Shown here: piece by piece, positions 31,462 to 38,248 of the stretch
Numbering within the stretch: position 1 is the stretch's first letter
How the letters are laid out: each line of letters begins with the position of its first letter
NCBI GenBank assembly: GCA_025361705.1
Contig: JANYJW010000042.1
Span: 1 to 38,248 of the forward strand
Source: Gemmatimonas sp.
Lineage (GTDB): Bacteria > Gemmatimonadota > Gemmatimonadetes > Gemmatimonadales > Gemmatimonadaceae
Reading direction: 5' to 3'
DNA: 38,248 nt
Translations under genes and position numbers: made by a program
The notes under the pieces: model-generated
Told to the model about the DNA's origin: nothing
The model's database searches: none
What the model saw: only the letters and a program-made list of their open reading frames with translations

Positions 31462-34341
31462 ATGAACACGCACCGCTTCGCAATCGCCACCGCACGCCGC
31501 CTGGCACTGCTCTGCCTGCTCGCCGTGCCCGTTGCCGCGCAGACCAAGCGCGCCATCACGCAGGACACCTACGACCAGTGGCGCACGCTCTCCGGCGCCT
31601 CGCTCTCGCCCGACGGCAAGTTCGCGATCTACACCGTGAGCCCCGTGGTGGGAGAGGGCGACGTGATTGTACGCTCGACGGCCACCGCCACCGAGTGGCG
31701 CTTCGCACGCGGCTACACGGGCCGGCCGCAGTTGCAGCCGGCCGCTGACTCGGCCGCGCTGTTCAGTGCGCCGCCGGCGCAGGTCTCGGCCTCATCGACC
31801 CACGCCGCATTCATCACATACGCCACGCGCGCCGAGTTTGAAACGGCGCGCAAGGCCAAGCCGCGCCCACTGCCGGCGCCGCGCACGTCGCTGACCATCG
31901 TGACGCTCGCCGACGGCAAGGCGCAGGTGATACCCAAGGTGCGGTCGTTCCGTTTTGCGCGCGAAGGCGGCAAGTACCTCGCCTACCTGCTCGAGGCCGA
32001 TTCGGCCGCCCCGGGCAGTGGCGGCGCGGCACCCGCTGGGGGCGCCCGCGGCGGTGCCCGCGGTGCCGCGGCCGGTGGCGCGCGTCCCGATCCTGCCGCG
32101 CCGTTGATGCTGCGCGACCTCACGACCGGTCAGGAACTGAAGATCGACGACGTGACGGCGTACCTGTTCGACGAAGGCGAGAAGCTGCTCGTCTACTCGA
32201 CGACCTCCGCCGATTCAACGAAGACCGGCGTGCACGTTCGTGATCTGGCCACCGGCACCATTACCACGCTGGCGTCGGGCAAGGGCAACTACAAGGCGCT
32301 GGCCGTCGACCGCAAGGGCACGCAGGTGGCCTTTGTGAGCGACCGCGACGACGTGGCCTCGGCAAAGGCGAAGTACGCGCTCTACTACGCGCCGCTCGTA
32401 TTGGCCAAGGGGCAGAAGGGTCCCATCGTTGCGACAAAGGTGGTGGACGCCGCGATGGTAGGCGCCGAGCAGCTCATTGCCGACCGCGGACGCGTGGACT
32501 TTGTGCGCGACGGCAGCGCGCTGCAGTTTGCGCTGGCGCCGCTCCCCATCGATTCCATCCCGGCCGACTCGCTCGCCGACAAGGCCATCTACGACCTGTG
32601 GCACTGGAAGGACACGCAGATCATGCCGCTGCAGAAGGTGAACGCGGCACGTGAGCGCAATCGCACGTGGATGGCGGTGTACCAGCCGGCGACCAGGAAG
32701 TGGGCCAAGCTGGGCAACGACTCGCTGCGCGTGACGCTGGCCGACAACGGCCGCATCGCCTTGGCGCTCAACGCGGTGCAGTATGCGGTGGAAGAGACGT
32801 GGGGCGAGGGTGGCAGTGACGCGTATGTGCTCGACGCAACCACGGGCGCGCGCACGCTGATTGCCAGGAAGCTCGAAGGTGCGCAGCTGTCGCCGGGCGG
32901 CAAGTACGTGACCTTCTTCCGCGATGGCAAGTGGTTTGCGCACGCCACGGCGGGCAACAAGCAGGTGGAGATCACTGCGGCCATCAAGGGCGTGAAGTTC
33001 GAGAACGAAGAGTTCGACATGCCCGACGTGGTGCCGGCATACGGGCTGGGCGGCTGGACCAAGGACGACGCGCGCGTGCTGGTGTACGATCGGTACGACG
33101 TGTGGGAGGTGGATCCCGCCGGTGTGGCCGCGCCGCGCAATGCGACGGCTGGCGCCGGGCGCGCCAAGGGCGTCACGTACCGCGTGGTGAACCTCGACAG
33201 CGAAGACCGCTTTATCGATCCGGCGGAACCGCTGATGCTGCGCGCGTTCGACAACGAGACCAAGGCGAGCGGCTACGCGCAGGTGAAGTTTGGCGCCGCG
33301 ACGGCGCCCGACGCCCTGGTGATGGGGCCGAAGAACTATGCCGGCCTGCAGAAGGCGCGCAAGGCGGCGCAGTACCTGATGACGCAACAGACGTATCGCG
33401 AGTTCCCTGACCTGTGGACAGGCGCCGCCATCAACGCGGTGCAGAAGATCTCCAACGCCAATCCGCAGGAGGCCGAGTATCCGCGCGGCACCGTGGAGCT
33501 GGTGAGCTGGCTGAATGCGGACGGCGTGCCGCTCAAGGGCATGCTGTACAAGCCCGAGGGCTTTGATCCGTCCAGGAAGTACCCGATGATCACATACTTC
33601 TACGAACGGCTGTCGGACGGCCTGTACAACTACGCGGCCCCCACGGGGCGCAACGTGGTGAGCCCGGTCGTCTACAATGCACTCGGCTACCTGGTCTTCT
33701 TCCCCGACATCGTCTACACCGATGGCTTCCCCGGACCGAGCGCGGCCAAGGCGATCATTCCGGGCGTGCAGTCGCTGGTGGCGCGCGGCTTCGTCGATCC
33801 CAAGCGGCTCGGCATCACGGGCCAGTCGTGGGGCGGCTACCAGTCGGCGTACCTCATTACGGTCACCAACATGTTTGCCGCGGCCGTGCCCAACGCCACC
33901 GTGGTGAACATGACGTCGGCGTACGGCGGCATCCGCTGGCAGAGCGGCGTGCTCCGCCAGATGCAGTATGAGCACTCGCAGAGCCGCATTGGCGGGTCGC
34001 TGTGGCAGTATCCCGAGCGGTTCATCGAGAACTCGCCGCTGTTCAAGCTCGACCGCGTGACGACGCCGGTGCTGTTCATGGCCAACGACAACGACGGCGC
34101 AGTGCCGTGGTATCAGGGCATCGAATTCTATTCGGCCATGCGGCGCCTGCAGAAGGAGGCGTACCTGGTGGTGTACAACGGTGACGAGCACAACCCGACC
34201 AAGCGTGCCAACCAGAAGGACATCGACCTCAAGATGCAGCAGTTCTTCGGCGCCAAGCTGCTCGGCCAGGCCGAGCCGGATTGGATGAAGAACGGGATTC
34301 CGTTCCTCAGAAAGGGGCAGGATCAGATCAACAGGAAGTGA
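31462..34341 (+). CDS. Exported S9 family prolyl oligopeptidase-type peptidase
   Basis: A 959-residue peptidase, much longer than the first S9 enzyme. A signal peptide (residues 1 to about 27, ending V-A-A-Q) leads into a large propeller region with S-P-D-G-K and S-P-G-G-K turns, and a C-terminal hydrolase domain. Catalytic residues are S789 in G-Q-S-W-G-G, D878 in N-D-N-D-G-A-V-P-W, and H910 in G-D-E-H-N-P. It acts on peptides outside the cytoplasm. A Gly/Ala/Arg-rich insert occurs near residues 185-215, in a similar place to the glycine insert of the other S9 enzyme. It is monocistronic: divergent upstream, and followed directly after its TGA by heptamer repeats. Confidence 0.92.
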   Translation: MNTHRFAIATARRLALLCLLAVPVAAQTKRAITQDTYDQWRTLSGASLSPDGKFAIYTVSPVVGEGDVIVRSTATATEWRFARGYTGRPQLQPAADSAALFSAPPAQVSASSTHAAFITYATRAEFETARKAKPRPLPAPRTSLTIVTLADGKAQVIPKVRSFRFAREGGKYLAYLLEADSAAPGSGGAAPAGGARGGARGAAAGGARPDPAAPLMLRDLTTGQELKIDDVTAYLFDEGEKLLVYSTTSADSTKTGVHVRDLATGTITTLASGKGNYKALAVDRKGTQVAFVSDRDDVASAKAKYALYYAPLVLAKGQKGPIVATKVVDAAMVGAEQLIADRGRVDFVRDGSALQFALAPLPIDSIPADSLADKAIYDLWHWKDTQIMPLQKVNAARERNRTWMAVYQPATRKWAKLGNDSLRVTLADNGRIALALNAVQYAVEETWGEGGSDAYVLDATTGARTLIARKLEGAQLSPGGKYVTFFRDGKWFAHATAGNKQVEITAAIKGVKFENEEFDMPDVVPAYGLGGWTKDDARVLVYDRYDVWEVDPAGVAAPRNATAGAGRAKGVTYRVVNLDSEDRFIDPAEPLMLRAFDNETKASGYAQVKFGAATAPDALVMGPKNYAGLQKARKAAQYLMTQQTYREFPDLWTGAAINAVQKISNANPQEAEYPRGTVELVSWLNADGVPLKGMLYKPEGFDPSRKYPMITYFYERLSDGLYNYAAPTGRNVVSPVVYNALGYLVFFPDIVYTDGFPGPSAAKAIIPGVQSLVARGFVDPKRLGITGQSWGGYQSAYLITVTNMFAAAVPNATVVNMTSAYGGIRWQSGVLRQMQYEHSQSRIGGSLWQYPERFIENSPLFKLDRVTTPVLFMANDNDGAVPWYQGIEFYSAMRRLQKEAYLVVYNGDEHNPTKRANQKDIDLKMQQFFGAKLLGQAEPDWMKNGIPFLRKGQDQINRK

Positions 34342-34404
34342 TGGCAGAAGGCAGAGCGTAGAGGACAGAAGGCAGAGCGTAGAGGGCAGATGACAGGTGA
34401 CAGA
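34342..34404 (+). repeat. Heptamer array, left half (nine units, TGGCAGA type)
   Basis: Nine consecutive 7-base units starting on the base after the S9 stop codon. The first is TGGCAGA; others are AGGCAGA, GCGTAGA (twice), GGACAGA, GGGCAGA and TGACAGA. It is followed by a 51-base spacer with GGGCC/GGCCC and then by the right half in reverse complement orientation. Transcribed RNA could fold into a very long hairpin and may end the S9 transcript. Confidence 0.85.
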
Positions 34405-34455
34405 GGGTCCTGGGCCTACTTGGCTCCGGGCCCTTTGCCTTTTGTCGACGTACGT

Positions 34456-34574
34456 TCTGCCATCGGCCATCTGCCATCTGCCATCTGCCATCTGCCATCT
34501 GCCATCTGCCGTCTGCCATCCGCCATCTGCCATCTGCCATCTGCCCTCTGCCATCTGCCATCTGCCATCTGTTA
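34456..34574 (+). repeat. Heptamer array, right half (17 units, TCTGCCA type)
   Basis: Seventeen consecutive 7-base units, twelve of them exactly TCTGCCA and the others with one or two changes. The unit is the reverse complement of the left half's TGGCAGA. It lies between the S9 gene and the palindromic operator of the DUF302 gene. Short open frames crossing it are products of the repeat and not genes. Confidence 0.92.
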
Positions 34575-34586
34575 TCTAAGATCACC

Positions 34587-34616
34587 TTGCGCAATACTAT
34601 ATGTCGATATAGTATT
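34587..34616 (+). promoter_or_regulatory. Promoter with palindromic operator for DUF302-thioredoxin
   Basis: A perfect 10-base inverted repeat, AATACTATAT (34593-34602) and ATATAGTATT (34607-34616), with a four-base centre GTCG. It begins directly after a -35-like TTGCGC (34587-34592), and a -10-like TAGTAT (34610-34615) lies 17 bases further, within the right arm. A repressor bound here would block RNA polymerase. This is an AT-rich island in a GC-rich window. The regulator is not encoded nearby; the symmetry would suit PadR-, TetR- or GntR-type proteins, but this is a guess. Confidence 0.6.
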
Positions 34617-34641
34617 ATAGCGTACCCAACCAAGGCGCCCC

Positions 34642-35055
34642 ATGCCCACGACCACCCCCTACGGCATCTCCATCACCCTCAACCAGCCGTTCGACGCCAC
34701 GGTCGAAGCCGTCCGCGCGGCACTTGCCGTTGAGGGATTCGGCATCCTCATGGAAGCCGACGTGCGCGCCACGTTCCAGAAGAAACTCGGCATCGACAGC
34801 GCGCCATACGTCATTCTCGGCGCCTGCGCTCCCGCACAGGCCCGCGAGGCACTCGCCGCCGATGCCGACATCGGCCTCCTGCTGCCGTGCAACGTGATTG
34901 TCCGGCGCGATGATGCCGCCGGGCGCACCGTGATCGCCGCCATCGATCCGGTGGTCGCACTCGGCATCGCGGCGCAACCCGCGCTTGCACCCGTGGCCGA
35001 GGGAATTCGTGCGCGCCTCGTGCGCGCCCTTGCCGCATTGGAGAATGCCACGTGA
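34642..35055 (+). CDS. DUF302 family protein
   Basis: A 137-residue cytoplasmic protein of the DUF302 family. Family features are the opening Y-G-I-S-I-T-L-N-Q-P-F-D-A-T-V-E, L-A-V-E-G-F-G-I-L-M-E-A-D-V, F-Q-K-K-L-G, and the segment Y-V-I-L-G-A-C-A-P with L-L-P-C-N-V-I-V-R, which holds the two conserved cysteines. The biochemical role is not established; such genes often stand beside redox or sulfur functions. AAGG six bases before ATG 34642 fits. Its stop overlaps the thioredoxin start (GTGA), and a palindromic operator lies upstream, so the two form one regulated operon. Confidence 0.9.
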   Translation: MPTTTPYGISITLNQPFDATVEAVRAALAVEGFGILMEADVRATFQKKLGIDSAPYVILGACAPAQAREALAADADIGLLLPCNVIVRRDDAAGRTVIAAIDPVVALGIAAQPALAPVAEGIRARLVRALAALENAT

Positions 35056-35504
35056 CCAACGAGACCGTGCAGCCGGCCGCCACCGCCGTCATTGGCTGCC
35101 CTTTCTGCGACACGCTCAATCGCGTGACGCTCGACCGCCTCGACGACCGCCCCAAGTGCGCCCAGTGCGAGAAGCCGCTGCTGCTTGACCGCCCGGTGCA
35201 GGCCAAGGACGATCATCTCTCCAAGGTGATCAACGGTGCCACCGTGCCGGTGATCGTCGACTTCTACGCTGACTGGTGCGGTCCGTGCAAGATGATGGCA
35301 CCGGTACTCGACGAACTCGCCAAGGAGCGCGCTGGCGCGCTGTTGGTCGTGAAGGTCAACTCCGACCTCAATCCGGTGTCTCCGCAACACTACGGCGTGC
35401 GGGGAATCCCCACGCTCATCGTGTTCAAGGACGGTCAGGAAGTCGGACGTCAGGTGGGAGCGGCGCCCAAGGCGCGGTTGATTGCGCTGATCGACGGCGC
35501 GTAG
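35052..35504 (+). CDS. trxC: Thioredoxin 2 with N-terminal zinc ribbon
   Basis: A 150-residue cytoplasmic disulfide reductase. The N-terminal zinc ribbon has C16-P-F-C19 and C36-A-Q-C39, typical of thioredoxin 2, and the thioredoxin fold carries the active site W75-C-G-P-C-K80 and the cis-proline motif R-G-I-P-T-L-I-V-F. In Escherichia coli trxC belongs to the oxidative stress response. The GTG start overlaps the DUF302 stop by four bases, which ties this redox protein to DUF302 and its operator. It is convergent with the cytochrome gene, with three bases between the stops. Confidence 0.93.
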   Translation: MTNETVQPAATAVIGCPFCDTLNRVTLDRLDDRPKCAQCEKPLLLDRPVQAKDDHLSKVINGATVPVIVDFYADWCGPCKMMAPVLDELAKERAGALLVVKVNSDLNPVSPQHYGVRGIPTLIVFKDGQEVGRQVGAAPKARLIALIDGA

Positions 35505-35507
35505 TCG

Positions 35508-36410
35508 CTACCGCCCCCCGTATGCCCGTGCCGGCACCGTCCGGAGAAACAGCCACAACGACCGAATTTCATCATCGGTCATGTGCTTGGTGTTCCGGAA
35601 AGGCATGAGCGAGTCGAGCGGTGTTCCCGGGGGGCGAATGCCCTCGCGCAACGCGCGGAAGAAGTCCTCCTCCGTGTAGTGCCCGATGCCGGTCGGCGTG
35701 AGGTTGGCCGCGGCCTTCCAGTCGGGCGGTGTGCCCGGGATGTGGCCACCCGACAGGTGATCCCCGTGACAGCCCGTGCAGCCGCCGACCTCGGAGAGGT
35801 AGTGCCCGTACTCCGCCGACACGGACATCGGCACCGCCGCCGCGTGGTGCAGGTGATCGATGCGCTCCGCCGGAATGAGTGCCAGGTCGCCCTTGAGCAT
35901 CAGCGCGCGGCCGATGGGTCCCACGCTGTTGGGCTTGCGTGCGCGATCCACGGGCGGCAGTGACTTGAGGTACGCGATGAGCGCCCCGAGGTCGTCGTCG
36001 TTGAGGAACTGGAACTCGAGCGCCGGCATGAAGAGCAGGGACGTGCCGTCGCGCCGCACGCCGTGGCGGATGGCGCGTTCCCAGTCGAGGTCCGTGTACG
36101 TGCCGCCGACGCCGCCCTTGCCGCGCGTCAGGTTCGAGGCGTAGAGCCGCGCCATGAGCGGGACGTCGATGAACTGGCCGCCGCCGAGGTCCTCGCGGTG
36201 GCAGTCGATGCACTTGGAAATGGCGCGCGCGACGTGCTGTCCGCGGACGACGGCCAGCGAGTCGGTGGGCACGGTCAGCGCGTGCCCGGCCACCGTCCAG
36301 GTGCGATCGAGGCGGCGTTGCGAGGCAATGTACAGAGCACCCCCGGCCACGAGCGCGAGCACGAGCAAGGCGGACGCGCCCCATGCAGCGGCGCGGAAGA
36401 TCTTCCTCAT
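35508..36410 (-). CDS. Di-haem cytochrome c, membrane-anchored or exported
   Basis: A 300-residue protein with an N-terminal hydrophobic segment at about 7-29 that acts as signal or anchor, and two haem sites: C67-I-D-C-H71 and C211-T-G-C-H215. The layout resembles the class I cytochromes c that pair with alcohol or sugar dehydrogenases. Electron transfer in the periplasm is the expected role. GAGG seven bases before ATG 36410 supports this start; the frame upstream to 36935 lies antisense to the ABC gene and is not coding. No dehydrogenase stands next to it, so its electron donor is not known. Confidence 0.88.
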   Translation of the reverse strand: MRKIFRAAAWGASALLVLALVAGGALYIASQRRLDRTWTVAGHALTVPTDSLAVVRGQHVARAISKCIDCHREDLGGGQFIDVPLMARLYASNLTRGKGGVGGTYTDLDWERAIRHGVRRDGTSLLFMPALEFQFLNDDDLGALIAYLKSLPPVDRARKPNSVGPIGRALMLKGDLALIPAERIDHLHHAAAVPMSVSAEYGHYLSEVGGCTGCHGDHLSGGHIPGTPPDWKAAANLTPTGIGHYTEEDFFRALREGIRPPGTPLDSLMPFRNTKHMTDDEIRSLWLFLRTVPARAYGGR

Positions 36411-36529
36411 AGGGGGCCTCACGAGGGAGTATGAGAAGAACGGGTTGCGAGTCGACAGGAAGATGCGCGGTGGCGTCTCCAGATGCCAACCTGCTTGCCG
36501 TCGCCCCTTCGGCGCGTGAGTATTCCGGC

Positions 36530-37531
36530 GTGCCCCCGGCCATCGAAACCCGCGCGCTGCGCAAGACATATCCCGCTCCGGTCGCGCAACGGCGCGCCCG
36601 CCCATCGGGTGGAGCCACCTCGGCCTTGAACGGGCGCGGCGAGGTGCTTGCTCTCGGCGGGCTCGACCTCGCCATCGCGCCGGGAGAGTTCTTTGGATTG
36701 CTCGGCCCCAACGGGGCCGGCAAGACAACGACCATCGGTATCCTGACCACCCGCGTGCGCGCCACCTCGGGCGAGGCATCGGTGGCGGGCGCCGATGTGG
36801 CGACCCACGGTGCGCTGGTGCGCCGGCGCATCGGCGTGGTGCCGCAGCGCCCGAATCCCGACCGCGGCCTGAGCGTGCTGGAAAACCTGCTCTTCCACGG
36901 CGCCTACTTTGGGCTGGCGCGCACGCACACGGCACAGCGCGCGCAGCAGCTGCTGGAGCAACTGGGCATCAGCGACAAAGCGGCGGCGCGCGTCGACGAC
37001 CTCTCGGGCGGCCAGCAGCAGCGCCTGATGATTGCCCGCGCCCTGCTGCACGAGCCGGACGTCGTCTTCCTCGACGAGCCGACGGTGGGGCTCGATCCGC
37101 AGGCGCGGCTGGCGTTGTGGGAGATTCTGCGCACGCTGCACCGCGACGGCCGCACCATCGTGATGACCACCCACTATATGGAAGAGGCCGACCAGCTGTG
37201 CGGCCGGCTGGGCATCATGGATCACGGCACGCTGCTCGCGTCCGACACCCCGGCGGCACTGAAAGCCCGCGCGCCCGGCGAGACGATTGTGCACCTGCAG
37301 CTCGACGGCGACGCCGATGGCGCCGGTGCGGCCTGCCGAGCCCTCGCCGGCGTCTCGCGCGTCGACGTGTCGGGCAGCGACCTTCGCGCCTACTGTCGCA
37401 GCGGCGCCGAGTCGCTGCCGGCGCTGCTGCGCACGGCGGAGGCGCACAGCCGCAGCGTGCGCAACATCAACCTCGACAAGCCATCGCTCGAGACGCTGTT
37501 CATCTCGCTGACCGGGCGGAGGCTCGATTGA
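36530..37531 (+). CDS. ABC-2 transporter ATP-binding protein (NodI/DrrA-like)
   Basis: About 333 residues. Walker A G-P-N-G-A-G-K-T-T lies near residue 59, the signature D-L-S-G-G-Q-Q-Q-R, Walker B V-V-F-L-D-E-P-T, and the switch histidine in M-T-T-H-Y-M-E. A C-terminal accessory domain of about 80 residues follows. Between R-K-T-Y-P-A-P and L-A-L-G-G-L-D-L the first strand pair is separated by a longer Arg/Gly-rich loop than usual. It powers the ABC-2 permease encoded directly after it, probably for export of a drug, lipid or polysaccharide. Start GTG 36530 is chosen because the core domain begins at P-A-I-E-T-R-A-L; an ATG at 36431 gives a non-family N-terminus. Confidence 0.9.
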   Translation: MPPAIETRALRKTYPAPVAQRRARPSGGATSALNGRGEVLALGGLDLAIAPGEFFGLLGPNGAGKTTTIGILTTRVRATSGEASVAGADVATHGALVRRRIGVVPQRPNPDRGLSVLENLLFHGAYFGLARTHTAQRAQQLLEQLGISDKAAARVDDLSGGQQQRLMIARALLHEPDVVFLDEPTVGLDPQARLALWEILRTLHRDGRTIVMTTHYMEEADQLCGRLGIMDHGTLLASDTPAALKARAPGETIVHLQLDGDADGAGAACRALAGVSRVDVSGSDLRAYCRSGAESLPALLRTAEAHSRSVRNINLDKPSLETLFISLTGRRLD

Positions 37532-38248
37532 TCGACGAGCGCCCCGTGCCCGCGTCCGATGTCTTTGTCGCGATGCTCGCCCGCGACCTGCGCGTGGCAC
37601 GCCGAGAGATCGGATTCACTCTGGTGCGCACGCTCATGCAGCCGGCGTTGCTGATGGTGGTGTTCGGGTATCTGCTCCCGAAAATGGCGGTGCTGCCGGC
37701 GTCGTACGTCACCACGCTGCTGCCCGGCGTGCTCGCGGTGAGCCTCGCGTTGTCGGCGGTGCAGTCGGTTGCACTGCCCATGGTGACATCGTTCGGCGCC
37801 ACGCGCGAAATCGAGGATCGCCTGCTGGCGCCGCTGCCCACGCATCTCGTCGCGCTGGAACTCGTCGTCGTGGGTGTCATCCAGGGCATCGTCGCCGGCC
37901 TCATCGTGCTGCCGCTGGGGCGCGTGATCATGGGCAGCGTGCCGGGCGTTACGGTGGAGGCCTTTGGCCAGGCGCTGGGGATGATGATCCTCTCGGCGTC
38001 GGCGTTCTCCGCGCTGGGCCTCTGGCTCGGTTGCGCCGTGCAGCCAAGCCAGATTGGGCTGATGTTCTCGTTCATCGTGTCGCCGATGCTCTTCTTCGGC
38101 TGCACCTACTACCCGTGGGACGGCCTGCGCGTCGTGCCGTGGCTGCAGAAGGCGGTGCTGCTGAATCCGCTGGTGTACGTGTCGGAGGGCATGCGCGGCG
38201 TGCTCACGCCGGGCGTGCCGCACATGGATCACCTCGTGGTGGCCGCCG
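37528..38248 (+). CDS. ABC-2 type permease (3' end outside the window)
   Basis: The open frame runs from TTG 37528, which overlaps the ATPase stop, to the right edge with no stop. Alternative starts are GTG 37546 and ATG 37573. The visible 240 residues carry several hydrophobic helices, the conserved loop A-T-R-E-I-E-D-R-L-L-A-P-L, and F-F-G-C-T-Y-Y-P-W typical of NodJ/DrrB-like permeases. It forms the membrane part of an exporter with the preceding ATPase. The C-terminal helix or two are missing from the window. Confidence 0.85.
   Translation, partial: MIDERPVPASDVFVAMLARDLRVARREIGFTLVRTLMQPALLMVVFGYLLPKMAVLPASYVTTLLPGVLAVSLALSAVQSVALPMVTSFGATREIEDRLLAPLPTHLVALELVVVGVIQGIVAGLIVLPLGRVIMGSVPGVTVEAFGQALGMMILSASAFSALGLWLGCAVQPSQIGLMFSFIVSPMLFFGCTYYPWDGLRVVPWLQKAVLLNPLVYVSEGMRGVLTPGVPHMDHLVVAA

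Noticed and set aside
32215..34554. 779-codon open frame on the minus strand
   Set aside because: It is antisense to the S9 peptidase, whose catalytic triad and signal peptide are clear, and it begins in the heptamer repeats.
34456..34574. CRISPR array
   Set aside because: The units are contiguous 7-mers with no spacers, and no cas genes are present.
34328..34633. Short open frames across the TCTGCCA arrays on both strands
   Set aside because: Their sequence is only the translated heptamer (21-base, seven-residue period) with no ribosome site.

Overview
The window is GC-rich bacterial chromosome, densely coded on both strands, with many short stop/start overlaps of the ATGA or GTGA type. 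The content suggests an environmental bacterium of the Gemmatimonadota or a similar phylum: several exported S9, M28 and amidohydrolase-type enzymes whose signal peptides end in A-A-Q or similar, a planctomycete-style DUF1549/DUF1553 plus DUF1501 gene pair, and many GTG starts. This placement is inference from gene content; there is no rRNA or marker gene here to prove it. I saw no tRNA, rRNA, CRISPR array, insertion sequence or prophage.

Layout. 1-330: a VapBC-type toxin-antitoxin pair (toxin cut by the window edge) with a well-formed promoter that implies a leaderless antitoxin mRNA. 511-5074: a coiled-coil membrane protein, then on the minus strand a 2-hydroxyacid dehydrogenase followed by an exported class V PLP enzyme, and on the plus strand a spermidine-synthase-like methyltransferase overlapping an aldo/keto reductase. 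5088-9476: an ABC exporter and two divergent lipoproteins that both look like degenerate M23 peptidases. 9514-16295 (minus): a tight five-gene run, Rid-family protein, DAHP synthase, DUF1549/DUF1553, DUF1501, and a pre-peptidase C-terminal (PPC) domain protein.

16405-28891 is a block for amino acid and peptide use: a leucine-dehydrogenase-like enzyme divergent from a class I aminotransferase, then on the plus strand an M28 aminopeptidase, GMC oxidoreductase, HpnA-like reductase, APC permease, D-cysteine-desulfhydrase-like enzyme, S9 peptidase and a second APC permease. Both permeases are broken in this sequence, the first by an in-frame TAG and the second by a one-base frameshift. 29010-34341: a stand-alone zinc-binding CZB protein, an exported amidohydrolase, a DUF502 membrane protein and a second S9 peptidase. 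34593-38248: a palindromic operator in front of a DUF302-thioredoxin 2 pair, an exported di-haem cytochrome c, and an ABC-2 exporter cut by the right edge.

The most striking structure outside genes is a family of degenerate 7-bp tandem repeats at gene borders, at four places (about 16392, 25279, 29294 and 34342-34574). The last is a pair of inverted arrays with units TGGCAGA on the left and TCTGCCA on the right. The unusual five-gene operon joining DAHP synthase to DUF1549/DUF1501 genes is the best candidate for an undescribed system.
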